A stretch of 61,093 bases of DNA, taken from the NCBI GenBank assembly GCA_964370225.1, contig CAYJII010000010.1:1-61093 (forward strand). The letters are read 5' to 3'. Position numbers and translations under genes: made by a program. The notes beneath the pieces were generated by a model. It did no database searches. It was not told the DNA's origin and saw only the letters and a list, made by a program, of their open reading frames with translations. This stretch comes from CAYJII01 sp964370225. Lineage in GTDB: Bacteria; Bacillota; Clostridia; Oscillospirales; Ruminococcaceae. Below are positions 36,234-44,466 of the stretch, piece after piece; the first letter of the stretch is position 1, and each line of letters starts with the position of its first letter.

Positions 36234-37400
36234 ATGTTTAAAATTGATTTATTAAATAAAATTTCACCAGTAGGAATGGAACTTTTTAACAGAAACACTT
36301 ATTGTTGGGGCGAAAACATGGAAAACGCAGACGCTATCATGGTGCGTTCTGCTTCAATGCATGACCTTGAGCTTGACCCTAATGTTAAAGCTATCGTAAG
36401 AGCTGGCGCTGGTGTAAACAATATACCTACAGAAGACTGCGCAGCAAAAGGCGTTGTAGTGTTCAACACTCCTGGCGCTAATGCAAATGCTGTTAAGGAG
36501 CTTGTTTTACTTGGTCTGCTGATGACTTCAAGAAAAGTTGCACCATCAATGGAGTGGGTTAAAACTCTAAAAGGGCAAGGTAGCGAAGTAGGCAAACTAG
36601 TAGAAAAAGGTAAAGCGCAATTCGTAGGACCTGAAATCATGGGAAAAACTCTTGGTGTAATCGGTCTTGGCGCTATCGGCGTTTTAGTTGCAAATGCGGC
36701 TACTTCACTTGGCATGAAAGTTTATGGTTACGACCCATACATAAGCATTGATGCTGCTTGGGGACTTTCTCAAAAAGTTAACCACGCAAAAAGCTTGAAA
36801 GAAGTTTATGAAAACTCCGATTACGTGTCAATCCACGTTCCATATAATAACGAAACAAAAGGTATGATTAACGCTTCTTCAATCGCTATGATGAAAAACG
36901 GTGTGAGAATTTTAAACTTCTCACGTGGTGAGCTTGTTGATGACACGGATATCAGAGCAGCTCTAGACGAGCGCAAAGTTGCAGTTTATATCACAGACTT
37001 CCCTACTGACGAGCAAATCGAGCACAAAGGAATAATTGCGCTACCTCATTTGGGCGCTTCTACTCCTGAGTCAGAAGACAATTGTGCAAAAATGGCAGCA
37101 TTACAGATTATGGATTTCCTAGAAAATGGAAATATCAAAAATTCTGTGAATTTACCTGACGCTTCAATGGCAAAAAGTGGCGATGTACGTCTTTGCATTA
37201 TCCACAAAAATGCGCCTGCGATGCTTGCTAAGATTTCCACTGCGCTATCTGACAACAATTTAAACATCGAGAACATGATAAATAAATCGAGAAAAGACTA
37301 TGCGTACAGCATGTTTGATATCATTGGCGAAATTTCTGATGATATCATGGTAAAAATTAACGGGATTGAAGGCATTATCAAAACCAGACTAATAAAATAA
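36234..37400 (+). CDS. serA: D-3-phosphoglycerate dehydrogenase
   Basis: NAD-dependent first step of serine synthesis. 388 residues. An N-terminal catalytic part with VRSASMHD and VRAGAGVNNIP is followed by the Rossmann motif GVIGLGAIGVLVAN and the LNFSRGELVDD block. LPHLGASTPESEDNCA carries the catalytic His, and a C-terminal ACT domain (~318-388) fits serine feedback. The start is ATG 36234; the preceding TTGGAG is its ribosome site. serC-serA make two of the three serine-pathway steps. rnpB begins about ten bases after the stop. Confidence 0.97.
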   Translation: MFKIDLLNKISPVGMELFNRNTYCWGENMENADAIMVRSASMHDLELDPNVKAIVRAGAGVNNIPTEDCAAKGVVVFNTPGANANAVKELVLLGLLMTSRKVAPSMEWVKTLKGQGSEVGKLVEKGKAQFVGPEIMGKTLGVIGLGAIGVLVANAATSLGMKVYGYDPYISIDAAWGLSQKVNHAKSLKEVYENSDYVSIHVPYNNETKGMINASSIAMMKNGVRILNFSRGELVDDTDIRAALDERKVAVYITDFPTDEQIEHKGIIALPHLGASTPESEDNCAKMAALQIMDFLENGNIKNSVNLPDASMAKSGDVRLCIIHKNAPAMLAKISTALSDNNLNIENMINKSRKDYAYSMFDIIGEISDDIMVKINGIEGIIKTRLIK

Positions 37401-37409
37401 TGTCAAATA

Positions 37410-37743
37410 TTTGAGTAAACTGTGTAATAGCGCAACTTGTGTTGCGAGGAAAGTCCGGGCATCATAGGACAGGATAGCTGCTAACCGCAGCCGAAGGCGA
37501 CTTTAGGGCTAGTGCAACAGAAATAAACCGCCACGATTTTCGTGGTAAGGATGGAAAGGCGAGGTAAGAGCTCACCGGCATGTAGGAGACTGCATGGCCA
37601 TGTAAACCCTATCCGATGCAACACCGACTAAGATGTTATCGTTGGTCCGACGGTCTTGAAAGGTGGCACTGAGCACATGTGGCGACACTGTGCCAAGATA
37701 GATTATTACATTCAACAGAACCCGGCTTATAGGTTTAGTCAAA
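37410..37743 (+). ncRNA. rnpB: RNase P RNA
   Basis: Catalytic RNA of RNase P, which matures tRNA 5' ends with the RnpA protein encoded at 58.7 kb. The conserved cores are visible: GAGGAAAGTCCGGGC near the 5' end (P4 strand) and ACAGAACCCGGCTTA near the 3' end. P1 pairs TTTGAGTAAAC (37410-37420) with GTTTAGTCAAA. Ends are set from the P1 helix and are approximate by a few bases. Its promoter must lie within serA or it is made by processing, since only nine bases separate it from the serA stop. Confidence 0.96.
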
Positions 37744-37748
37744 TTAAT

Positions 37749-37797
37749 AAAGAGCGAATAATTAGAATGCTTATTTCTAATTATTCGCTCTTTTTTT
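37749..37797 (+). terminator. Terminator of rnpB
   Basis: An 18-bp stem (37749-37766 with 37776-37793) followed by a T run to 37797. Confidence 0.92.
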
Positions 37798-38160
37798 ATT
37801 AAAATGTAACTTTTCAGCGTAAATTTTCGCTTTGTTTTTCATTTTCCTTTAAAGGTTTTTACTTTTGAACAGTTAGAAATTAGAAATTTCCCATGAGACT
37901 TTTTAATTTTAACTAATAAACTAAAACCGCATTTTTAGCGAATTCTCCCTATTCTTTACCCCTCCTAAAGAAGTCGCGAAACCCTATAACTACAGGGCTT
38001 GAGGGAAAATATTCCTTAAGAAAAGATTACACAGCGGTTAAAAAGCGTTACAAATTGTATTTTTTTAAATGATAATTTGTAACGCTTTCTTTATTTATTG
38101 CACTAATTTTCCATAACTGTAACAAAAGGTTACATGTTAAATACAATATCGCTCAAAACA
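37798..38160. other. Intergenic region with a terminator-like inverted repeat
   Basis: No gene recognised in about 360 bases. A 15-bp inverted repeat (38043-38057 with 38075-38089, arms AAAGCGTTACAAATT) is followed by a T-rich tail, so something from the left may end there. TGTAAC-N5-GTTACA (38118-38134) is a possible operator. A 48-codon frame without a start crosses 37928-38072, but I see no support for coding. Confidence 0.55.
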
Positions 38161-38188
38161 TTGCTTTATATATTTTTTGTTGTATAAT
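38161..38188 (+). promoter_or_regulatory. Promoter of the lipoprotein gene
   Basis: TTGCTT (38161-38166), 16 bases, TATAAT (38183-38188), 38 bases before the ATG. Confidence 0.65.
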
Positions 38189-38226
38189 TTATATTAAAGA
38201 ATTCTAAATTTACGGGGGGACATGTG

Positions 38227-38733
38227 ATGAAAAAATTATTAGTTATCGTTTTCGCTTTTGTTATCGTAATGGCACTGGGTGCTTGCTCAAATTCTAATGA
38301 CGCATCACAGCCTTCGACCAATAACGATGGAGCGACACCAATCAGCAAAGGTTATAGTATCCAAAGTCTTGGTCTAGATTTAAATGATGACAGCGGTGAA
38401 TTGGCACTTACTGAAGGGAAATATTCACCAGACGTTAAAATTAACGGGAAATACACTGCAATAATCGCAGATGAGAATACTGCCTATGTTCAAGGTTTTT
38501 ATAAAGAGGATTTACAAACAGAGAAAGTCTATATCGGCGGCAGAGTTTTAAGCGAAAGTGATTTAGCGGATAAAGCAATATATCAAACTGAAGATATTAT
38601 TGTTTACGATATCACTTCGTATATAGACGGAGAATGCTGTAACTTTAACTATGAGCTAAATGTTATTGATAGCATAAACACTCCGCAAACCACCGAAACT
38701 GACGACGCGGGAGAATCTAGCGCAAACCTATAA
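38227..38733 (+). CDS. Putative lipoprotein of unknown function
   Basis: A 168-residue exported protein. The N-terminus has Lys residues, a hydrophobic stretch and the lipobox LGAC, predicting diacylglyceryl modification of Cys and anchoring outside the membrane. A low-complexity Asn/Ser/Asp/Thr linker follows. A globular domain of about 100 residues with alternating beta-like segments (YTAIIADENTAYVQGFY, EKVYIGGRVLSESD) comes next, then an acidic tail. I do not recognise a family. ATG 38227 follows ACGGGGGG at good spacing; the GTG just before it is less likely. It is monocistronic between its own promoter and a terminator. Confidence 0.85.
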   Translation: MKKLLVIVFAFVIVMALGACSNSNDASQPSTNNDGATPISKGYSIQSLGLDLNDDSGELALTEGKYSPDVKINGKYTAIIADENTAYVQGFYKEDLQTEKVYIGGRVLSESDLADKAIYQTEDIIVYDITSYIDGECCNFNYELNVIDSINTPQTTETDDAGESSANL

Positions 38734-38747
38734 AAAATGCTATATTT

Positions 38748-38785
38748 AAGGCTATTCAATTTTAGTAATTGAATAGCCTTTTTTT
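38748..38785 (+). terminator. Terminator after the lipoprotein gene
   Basis: A 14-bp stem (38748-38761 with 38767-38780) followed by five T; convergent with the HAD gene. Confidence 0.92.
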
Positions 38786-38812
38786 GCGCGTTAATTTATG
38801 GTAGCTTCTTCT

Positions 38813-39616
38813 TTATAAATTCTCTGCAATTTCACCCAAATTGCTAAATATAAAGTCAGGTACAATGTCGCTGCCTTCTAAATCCTCCAGTTTTGTTTCC
38901 CCACTTAAAACTAAAATGGAATTTATCCCTGCATTTTTCCCAATCGCAATATCAGTATAAAGCCTGTCCCCCACCATCGCAATTTGTGAGAAATCGATGT
39001 CAAGCCCATCTACAGCAGCATCGATGATGTATTTATTCGGCTTGCCGATAACAAAGGGAGTTTTTCCCGTCGCCGCTTTTACAAAAGCAATCATTGCACC
39101 GATATCTGGCATTTCGCCACCTTCTATCGGACAATTAAAGTCGGGATGTGTCGCTATATACTCCACGCCTGATTTTACAAAGTCGCACATTTTCCACAAC
39201 TTTTCATAAGTCAGAGTAGTGTCAAATCCCAAAACTACATAATCTGGACTTTGCTCATCCAAAATAAAACCCGCCTTTTCAAACTCGTCCTCAAGGCTTT
39301 TTGTCCCTACAAGATAGACTTTGCGTTTATCAGAAATGTTTTTCAAATAAATTACAGTAGCTTCCCCCGAAGTCATTACTTTTTCAGCTGGGAAGTCAAA
39401 CCCCATTGAAGATAGCTTTTTAATATAATCATCACGGCTTTTCGAAGAATTGTTTGTGATAAATTTGAAATGCTTGTCCTCATCAGTCGCAAGCTTTGAA
39501 AGGAAATCGCTTGACCCCTCAAGCAAAGTGTTCCCTAGATAAAATGTGCCGTCCATATCTAGTAAAAACAGCTTAATGTCCCTTAATTTTTCTATGTCGT
39601 TAACATGTTTTCCCAT
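38813..39616 (-). CDS. HAD-IIA family phosphatase (NagD-like)
   Basis: A 267-residue haloacid-dehalogenase phosphatase. Motif I is FLLDMDGTFYLG with the nucleophile Asp and acid/base Asp; motif II is FITNNSSKSRDDY; a C2-type cap lies between (~85-190); motif III/IV are GKPNKYI and MVGDRLYTDIAIGKNAG. NagD-like enzymes act on sugar phosphates or nucleotides; the substrate here is unknown. GGGGTAG precedes ATG. It is about 20 bases downstream of rhaM, so the two are likely co-transcribed. Confidence 0.92.
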   Translation of the reverse strand: MGKHVNDIEKLRDIKLFLLDMDGTFYLGNTLLEGSSDFLSKLATDEDKHFKFITNNSSKSRDDYIKKLSSMGFDFPAEKVMTSGEATVIYLKNISDKRKVYLVGTKSLEDEFEKAGFILDEQSPDYVVLGFDTTLTYEKLWKMCDFVKSGVEYIATHPDFNCPIEGGEMPDIGAMIAFVKAATGKTPFVIGKPNKYIIDAAVDGLDIDFSQIAMVGDRLYTDIAIGKNAGINSILVLSGETKLEDLEGSDIVPDFIFSNLGEIAENL

Positions 39617-39638
39617 AATACTACCCCATTCTTAAATT

Positions 39639-39956
39639 TTACTCAAACTCAAACACCTGTGTCAACAGTGGTTGCGCACCCGTTTTAGGGTCAGCTTCCA
39701 TTATCAAAATATCGCTCATATATATGTTCCACCTTGCCACTACTTCGCTCTCTGCTTGCACCTTCGCTGCAAAATCTATCCCCTTTTCGCACTCGTAGTA
39801 GCCAAAAAGAGTATCTTTTACATACCAGATGCTATAATTTTTTATCCCTGCCTCAAAAAGAACATCTTTCATCTCCGCCCATATCTCGTCATGGCGCCTA
39901 ATGTACTCATCTTTTGTGCCTTTTTTAATTTTTGCTGTCCATGCATATTTTTCCAT
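39639..39956 (-). CDS. rhaM: L-rhamnose mutarotase family protein
   Basis: A 105-residue dimeric alpha/beta-barrel protein. The sequence YAWTAKIKKGTKDEYIRRHDEIW in two parts gives the conserved His/Arg region; YSIWYVKDTLFGYYEC and the closing VARWNIYMSDI match the family's active-site tyrosine and tryptophans. RhaM interconverts alpha and beta rhamnose anomers. No other rhamnose genes are nearby, so an alternative sugar is possible. The start is ATG 39954-39956 with AGGAGAG upstream; a longer in-frame extension is not conserved. Confidence 0.88.
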   Translation of the reverse strand: MEKYAWTAKIKKGTKDEYIRRHDEIWAEMKDVLFEAGIKNYSIWYVKDTLFGYYECEKGIDFAAKVQAESEVVARWNIYMSDILIMEADPKTGAQPLLTQVFEFE

Positions 39957-40067
39957 TTTAACACACTCTCTCCTAAAATTACACAAATTTAGTGAATATA
40001 CATAAAGTAAATGTAAAAATTTACATTGCTGAAAACATTTTTTCTTCCATCTGCTTATTATATGGGT

Positions 40068-40116
40068 TTTTCAACACTTTCAACAAGGTTTTCAACAACG
40101 CTAAAAGTTTTCAACA
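40068..40116. repeat. Four-copy TTTTCAACA-like array upstream of rhaM
   Basis: Copies at 40068-40076, 40077-40085 (CTTTCAACA), 40089-40097 and 40108-40116, all in the same direction. The first two abut. They overlap the likely -35 of a reverse promoter whose TATAAT is at 40057-40062. The rest of 39957-40290 is AT-rich and I see nothing else in it. Confidence 0.75.
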
Positions 40117-40290
40117 CTTAAAACCTCGCTAATTATTACATTCTGTAAACTAAATTGCAATTTAATACAGCTTTTTTACTTTTTTGCTAAAACTCTCGGT
40201 TTAAAACATATTGTAATTATAGCACAATTATTTGTCTTATTAAACCCTTTTTTTATATGCTTCCGAATCTTTTTAAACCCCTCTGTTAAC

Positions 40291-40319
40291 TTGACAAATT
40301 CCGATATTTATAATATACT
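40291..40319 (+). promoter_or_regulatory. Promoter of purF
   Basis: TTGACA (40291-40296), 17 bases, TATACT (40314-40319), giving a leader of about 175 nt. Confidence 0.8.
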
Positions 40320-40332
40320 TTAATGTGAAAGA

Positions 40333-40458
40333 ACATAAAAATATGACCGTTTAATTTTATGTAATTACTGTATGGATAATCCCCACAAAACAACGATTTA
40401 TTACAAAATATTGTTATGACAACAGTGACGTGGGAATACTCCTCCATATGGTTTTTTT
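40333..40458 (+). promoter_or_regulatory. Structured leader / possible attenuator of purF
   Basis: A first hairpin pairs ACATAAAA (40333-40340) with TTTTATGT (40355-40362). A nested structure follows: P1 CTGTATGGA (40368-40376) with TCCATATGG (40443-40451); P2 CCCAC (40382-40386) with GTGGG (40430-40434); P3 AACAA..ATTT (40389-40399) with AAAT.TTGTT (40406-40415). Seven T follow P1 directly, so the fold could terminate transcription. It does not match purine, ZTP, PRPP or guanidine riboswitch consensus sequences that I know. Confidence 0.5.
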
Positions 40459-40502
40459 GTTTTTATTGAGTTATAAATTTAATATTGGAGGATTTTGCCG
40501 TT

Positions 40503-41912
40503 TTGTTTACTTTTGAAAAATTAAAAGAGGAATGTGCAGTTTTCGGAGTTAGCGTTAACTCGCTAGAAGCTGCCGCTATCACTTACAATGGACTTCTTGC
40601 TTTACAGCATAGAGGACAGGAGGGCAGCGGTATCGCCGTAATGTCCGATAACAGGATTTTGTACCACAAAAATGTGGGGCTTGTTTCCGAGGTTTTCACG
40701 GGCGATGTCATTGAAAGACTGCCTAAATCAAATCTTGCCATAGGCCACAACCGCTACTCAACCACAGGTAGTAATACAAAAGAAAATGCCGCTCCTTTTA
40801 TAATAGAATTTTTAACAGGCAGAATTGCGGTTTCCCATAACGGAAATATAACAAATGCAAACGAAATAAAATCTCAACTGCAAAAGCACGGTATAAAGTT
40901 TAGTGCGACCTCCGATAGTGAAGTTGTGTCTTCACTAATAGCTTATCACTGTACAATCTCAGGCGATACGGTACAAGGCGTAATCAATGCATGTAAGCTG
41001 ATTAAAGGCGCGTTCTCGCTGATTGTAATGACTCATGAAAACAAATTAATCGCGGTGCGCGACCCATATGGTTACAGACCGCTTTGCTATGGCGAGAGCC
41101 AAAACGGTATTGCTATTGCAAGCGAAAGTTGTGCTATGGATAGCTGTGGCTTTGAAACTAAGGGGGATATCGCTCCTGGTGAAATCGTGGTAATAGAAGA
41201 CGGAAAAATCCAAAGTAGAGAAATTTTACTAAGTAAAGATAACGAGCCAGGCGGTCTATGTATCTTTGAATACGTGTACTTTGCACGTCCTGACAGTATC
41301 TTTGATAATTTGTCAGTTTATGAAGCTCGCTTTAACATGGGAAGAATGCTTGCAAAAGAGCATCCAGTCGAAGCAGATGTTGTTTGCGGTGTACCCGATA
41401 GCGGACTGGAAGCAGCAGAGGGATATAGTGCACAAAGTGGTATTCCGCTGAAATCCGGTTTTATGAAAAACCGTTATATTGGAAGAAGCTTTATCTATCC
41501 AACTCAGGCGCAAAGGGAAAATGCTGTAAGGCTTAAACTCAACCCACTGCGTACTAATGTTGAGGGCAAACGCGTAGTCTTAGTTGATGATTCCATCGTG
41601 CGTGGAACGACTAGCGCTAAGATTATTCAAAACCTTAAAAATGCGGGTGCAAAAGAAGTTCATATGAGAATTTCGTCGCCTCCGTTTAAATTTACATGTC
41701 ATTATGGGACCGACATTGACAATGAGGAAAACCTAATCGCAAACAAAATGTCAGTAGACGAAATTGCAAAAAGCATTAACGCAGATAGCTTAGGCTATAT
41801 CAGCTTAGGCGGACTTTTTAAATCTTGTGAAAAATGTAATACTGCTTTTTGTTCAAACTGTTTTGACGGATCCCATTCGCATATTTCATTAAAAAAAGAC
41901 GATTTAGAGTAA
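40503..41912 (+). CDS. purF: Amidophosphoribosyltransferase
   Basis: First committed step of purine synthesis: PRPP plus glutamine to phosphoribosylamine. The TTG start at 40503 gives 469 residues with a ten-residue propeptide MFTFEKLKEE before the nucleophile Cys of CAVFGV, as in Bacillus-type PurF. Glutaminase blocks HRGQEGSGIA, GHNRYSTTGS and SHNGNITNA are intact; the PRPP loop is VVLVDDSIVRGTT. Cysteines of the 4Fe-4S type are seen in FTCHYG and the tail SCEKCNTAFCSNC. GGAGG is 11 bases upstream of the TTG. No other pur genes lie beside it; dapF follows 40 bases later. Confidence 0.97.
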   Translation: MFTFEKLKEECAVFGVSVNSLEAAAITYNGLLALQHRGQEGSGIAVMSDNRILYHKNVGLVSEVFTGDVIERLPKSNLAIGHNRYSTTGSNTKENAAPFIIEFLTGRIAVSHNGNITNANEIKSQLQKHGIKFSATSDSEVVSSLIAYHCTISGDTVQGVINACKLIKGAFSLIVMTHENKLIAVRDPYGYRPLCYGESQNGIAIASESCAMDSCGFETKGDIAPGEIVVIEDGKIQSREILLSKDNEPGGLCIFEYVYFARPDSIFDNLSVYEARFNMGRMLAKEHPVEADVVCGVPDSGLEAAEGYSAQSGIPLKSGFMKNRYIGRSFIYPTQAQRENAVRLKLNPLRTNVEGKRVVLVDDSIVRGTTSAKIIQNLKNAGAKEVHMRISSPPFKFTCHYGTDIDNEENLIANKMSVDEIAKSINADSLGYISLGGLFKSCEKCNTAFCSNCFDGSHSHISLKKDDLE

Positions 41913-41952
41913 ATGCTTATTTATCATAGCATTAGATTGGAGCCAAAGTTTT

Positions 41953-42795
41953 ATGGAAACTAAAAAATTTACTAAGATGCAGACTTGCGGGAACGACTAT
42001 TTATACTTCAACTGCTTTGAAAACGAACTCAAGGAGCCTGAAGCTTTAACCGTCAAATTATCCGATAGACATTTTGGAATCGGGTCAACAGGCCTTGTAA
42101 TGATACTTCCCTCAGAGGTAGCGGATGCTAAAATGAGAATGTTTAACCATGATGGTTCAGAGGGGAAAATGTGTGGAAACTCCATACGCTGTGTGGGGAA
42201 ATATCTATATGATAATAATTTAGTAAAATCCACCACTATGACAATAGAAACATTAAGTGGGATTAAAACTTTGTTTTTGACCCTAGAGAATAGAGAAATC
42301 ACAAGCGTTAAAGTAGATATGGGTACAGTTGTGCTTGAAAGTGTTAATATCCCTGTTAACATCAGCGGCTCTTTTGTAATTGACCGACCTGTAACTATAG
42401 GCGAATCCGATTATAATATCACATGTGTTTCAATGGGAAATCCGCATGTTGTCGTATTCTGCGATGATGTGAAAAAAATTGAGCTTGAAAAGGTTGGGCC
42501 AATTTTTGAAAATCATGAGATGTTCCCAGACAAAGTTAACACTGAGTTTGTGAGTGTTATCGCGCGCAATCATTTGGATATGCGAGTGTGGGAGCGCGGT
42601 AATGGCGAAACATTAGCTTGTGGAACAGGTGCATGTGCAGCGGCAGTTGCAGCAGTGCTTAATGGTTATTGTGATATGGATAAAGATATAAGAGTAGAGC
42701 TTTTAGGTGGCGAACTTATAATTAATTATACAAAAAATGCAGTGTTCATGACAGGAGATTGCCAAAAAGTGTTTGAAGGAGTAATTAGCATATGA
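41953..42795 (+). CDS. dapF: Diaminopimelate epimerase
   Basis: Interconverts LL- and meso-diaminopimelate for lysine and peptidoglycan. 280 residues. The two catalytic cysteines lie in MCGNSIRCVGKY and ACGTGACAAAVAA; QTCGNDYLYF near the N-terminus and HFGIGSTGLV are typical. TTGGAGCC is upstream. The stop overlaps the pyrG start by four bases (ATGA), so translation is probably coupled. meso-DAP use agrees with a spore-former wall. Confidence 0.97.
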   Translation: METKKFTKMQTCGNDYLYFNCFENELKEPEALTVKLSDRHFGIGSTGLVMILPSEVADAKMRMFNHDGSEGKMCGNSIRCVGKYLYDNNLVKSTTMTIETLSGIKTLFLTLENREITSVKVDMGTVVLESVNIPVNISGSFVIDRPVTIGESDYNITCVSMGNPHVVVFCDDVKKIELEKVGPIFENHEMFPDKVNTEFVSVIARNHLDMRVWERGNGETLACGTGACAAAVAAVLNGYCDMDKDIRVELLGGELIINYTKNAVFMTGDCQKVFEGVISI

Positions 42796-44396
42796 AAAAA
42801 TATATATTTGTCACAGGAGGCGTTGTATCAGGGCTTGGCAAAGGCATAACTGCAGCTTCACTTGGTAGACTATTAAAACAACGCGGACTAAAAGTTGCCG
42901 CTCAAAAACTTGATCCTTATATGAACGTTGATCCAGGCACAATGAGCCCTTTCCAACATGGCGAAGTTTTTGTTACAGACGATGGTGCTGAAACTGACCT
43001 TGACCTTGGCCATTACGAAAGATTTATTGACGAGAATTTAACTCAAGTTTCAAACTTAACTTCGGGTAAAGTTTACTGGAACGTATTGTCTCGTGAGCGC
43101 ACAGGTGGCTATCTAGGACAAACTGTACAAGTTATCCCACATATCACAAATGAGATTAAAAACTTTATATACTCAGGTTCACAAAAAAGCGATGTTGATG
43201 TATTAATCACAGAAATCGGTGGTACTACAGGCGATATCGAATGCCAACCATTTTTGGAAGCTATCAGACAAATTTGGCTGGAGCAAGGTCCTAAAAACTG
43301 CCTATTTATTCACGTAACTTTGGTGCCTTATCTAACAGGCTCGAATGAATACAAATCCAAGCCAACACAACATTCTGTAAAAGAATTACGTTCAATTGGC
43401 ATTTTCCCAAATATTATTGTTACTCGTTCTGACAGTGCTATAGACGACACAATTAAAGATAAAATTTCGCTGTTTTGTAATGTTAAACCAGACTGCGTTA
43501 TTGATAATCTAACTGTTAGCTCTTTGTACGAAGCTCCATTGATGCTACACGCAAACGGGCTTGATAATGTAGTGTGTAGAGAACTTGAAATCGACTGTGC
43601 TGACCCCGATTTGACAGAGTGGAAGAGCATGATTGATAAGATTGATGCTCGTCAAAACAGTGTTGATGTTGCTATTGTTGGGAAATACGTTAAACTACAT
43701 GATGCATATCTCTCGATTATTGAAAGCTTCAACCATGCCGGTTTTGAAAACGGCATAAACGTAAATATTAAATGGGTTGATAGTGAAGAAGTTTGCGAAG
43801 AAAATGTAAAAGAGCTTCTAGGCGATGTTGACGCTATCCTTGTTCCTGGTGGTTTTGGCGAAAGAGGTATCGAAGGAAAAATTACTACTTGTAAATTTGC
43901 ACGTGAAAACAACATTCCGTTTTTAGGAATTTGCCTAGGAATGCAAGTTGCAGTAATCGAATTTGCTAGAAATGTTTGCGGACTTGCTGATGCTCATTCA
44001 TCTGAGTTTGATAACGAAACTGCAAATCCTGTAATTGACATCATGGAATACCAAAAAACTATTATAAATAAAGGTGGCACAATGCGCCTTGGTGCATATC
44101 CTTGTGCAATCTCAGAAGATAGTGCAATGCACAAACTTTACGGTTCGCTTTCTGTTAGCGAGCGCCACCGTCATCGTTATGAGTTTAATAACTACTACCG
44201 CACTACAGTTTCTGAAAAAGGCTTAGTAATAAGCGGTACTTCTCCAGATAAATCTCTAGTAGAAGCTGTGGAGTATCCAGCAAATGATTTTTATATGGCA
44301 GTACAATTCCATCCGGAATTTAAAAGTAGACCAACAAGACCGCATCCACTATTTGTAGGACTTGTAAAAGCAGCAAAAAACAAAGCTGGTAAATAA
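42792..44396 (+). CDS. pyrG: CTP synthase
   Basis: Amidates UTP to CTP with glutamine and ATP. 534 residues: the synthase domain starts KYIFVTGGVVSGLGKGITAA and has KLDPYMNVDPGTMSPFQHGE; the C-terminal class I glutaminase has PGGFGERGIEGK, the nucleophile Cys in FLGICLGMQ, and HPEFKSRP near the end. Downstream of purF and dapF, it ends a small purine/wall/pyrimidine cluster. No separate pyrG attenuator leader is possible here because its start lies within dapF. Confidence 0.98.
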   Translation: MKKYIFVTGGVVSGLGKGITAASLGRLLKQRGLKVAAQKLDPYMNVDPGTMSPFQHGEVFVTDDGAETDLDLGHYERFIDENLTQVSNLTSGKVYWNVLSRERTGGYLGQTVQVIPHITNEIKNFIYSGSQKSDVDVLITEIGGTTGDIECQPFLEAIRQIWLEQGPKNCLFIHVTLVPYLTGSNEYKSKPTQHSVKELRSIGIFPNIIVTRSDSAIDDTIKDKISLFCNVKPDCVIDNLTVSSLYEAPLMLHANGLDNVVCRELEIDCADPDLTEWKSMIDKIDARQNSVDVAIVGKYVKLHDAYLSIIESFNHAGFENGINVNIKWVDSEEVCEENVKELLGDVDAILVPGGFGERGIEGKITTCKFARENNIPFLGICLGMQVAVIEFARNVCGLADAHSSEFDNETANPVIDIMEYQKTIINKGGTMRLGAYPCAISEDSAMHKLYGSLSVSERHRHRYEFNNYYRTTVSEKGLVISGTSPDKSLVEAVEYPANDFYMAVQFHPEFKSRPTRPHPLFVGLVKAAKNKAGK

Positions 44397-44403
44397 TAAA
44401 TAT

Positions 44404-44449
44404 AAAGCGAAATATCAAAGTTTAACCACTTTGATATTTCGCTTTTTTT
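44404..44449 (+). terminator. Terminator after pyrG
   Basis: An 18-bp stem (44404-44421 with 44428-44445) then a T run. Its left arm begins AAAGCGAAATAT, nearly the same as the ftsH terminator. Confidence 0.93.
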
Positions 44450-44466
44450 GTTAGTATTCGGTGGGA

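Noticed and set aside
37928..38072. 48-codon start-less frame in the rnpB-lipoprotein gap
   Set aside because: No start, no ribosome site, ends inside a terminator-like repeat; could be a decayed gene but nothing identifies it.
40068..40116. CRISPR-like array
   Set aside because: Units are nine bases with uneven short spacing; CRISPR repeats are longer with regular spacers.
40333..40458. Known guanine, ZTP, PRPP or T-box element before purF
   Set aside because: None of the conserved core sequences of these classes was found.
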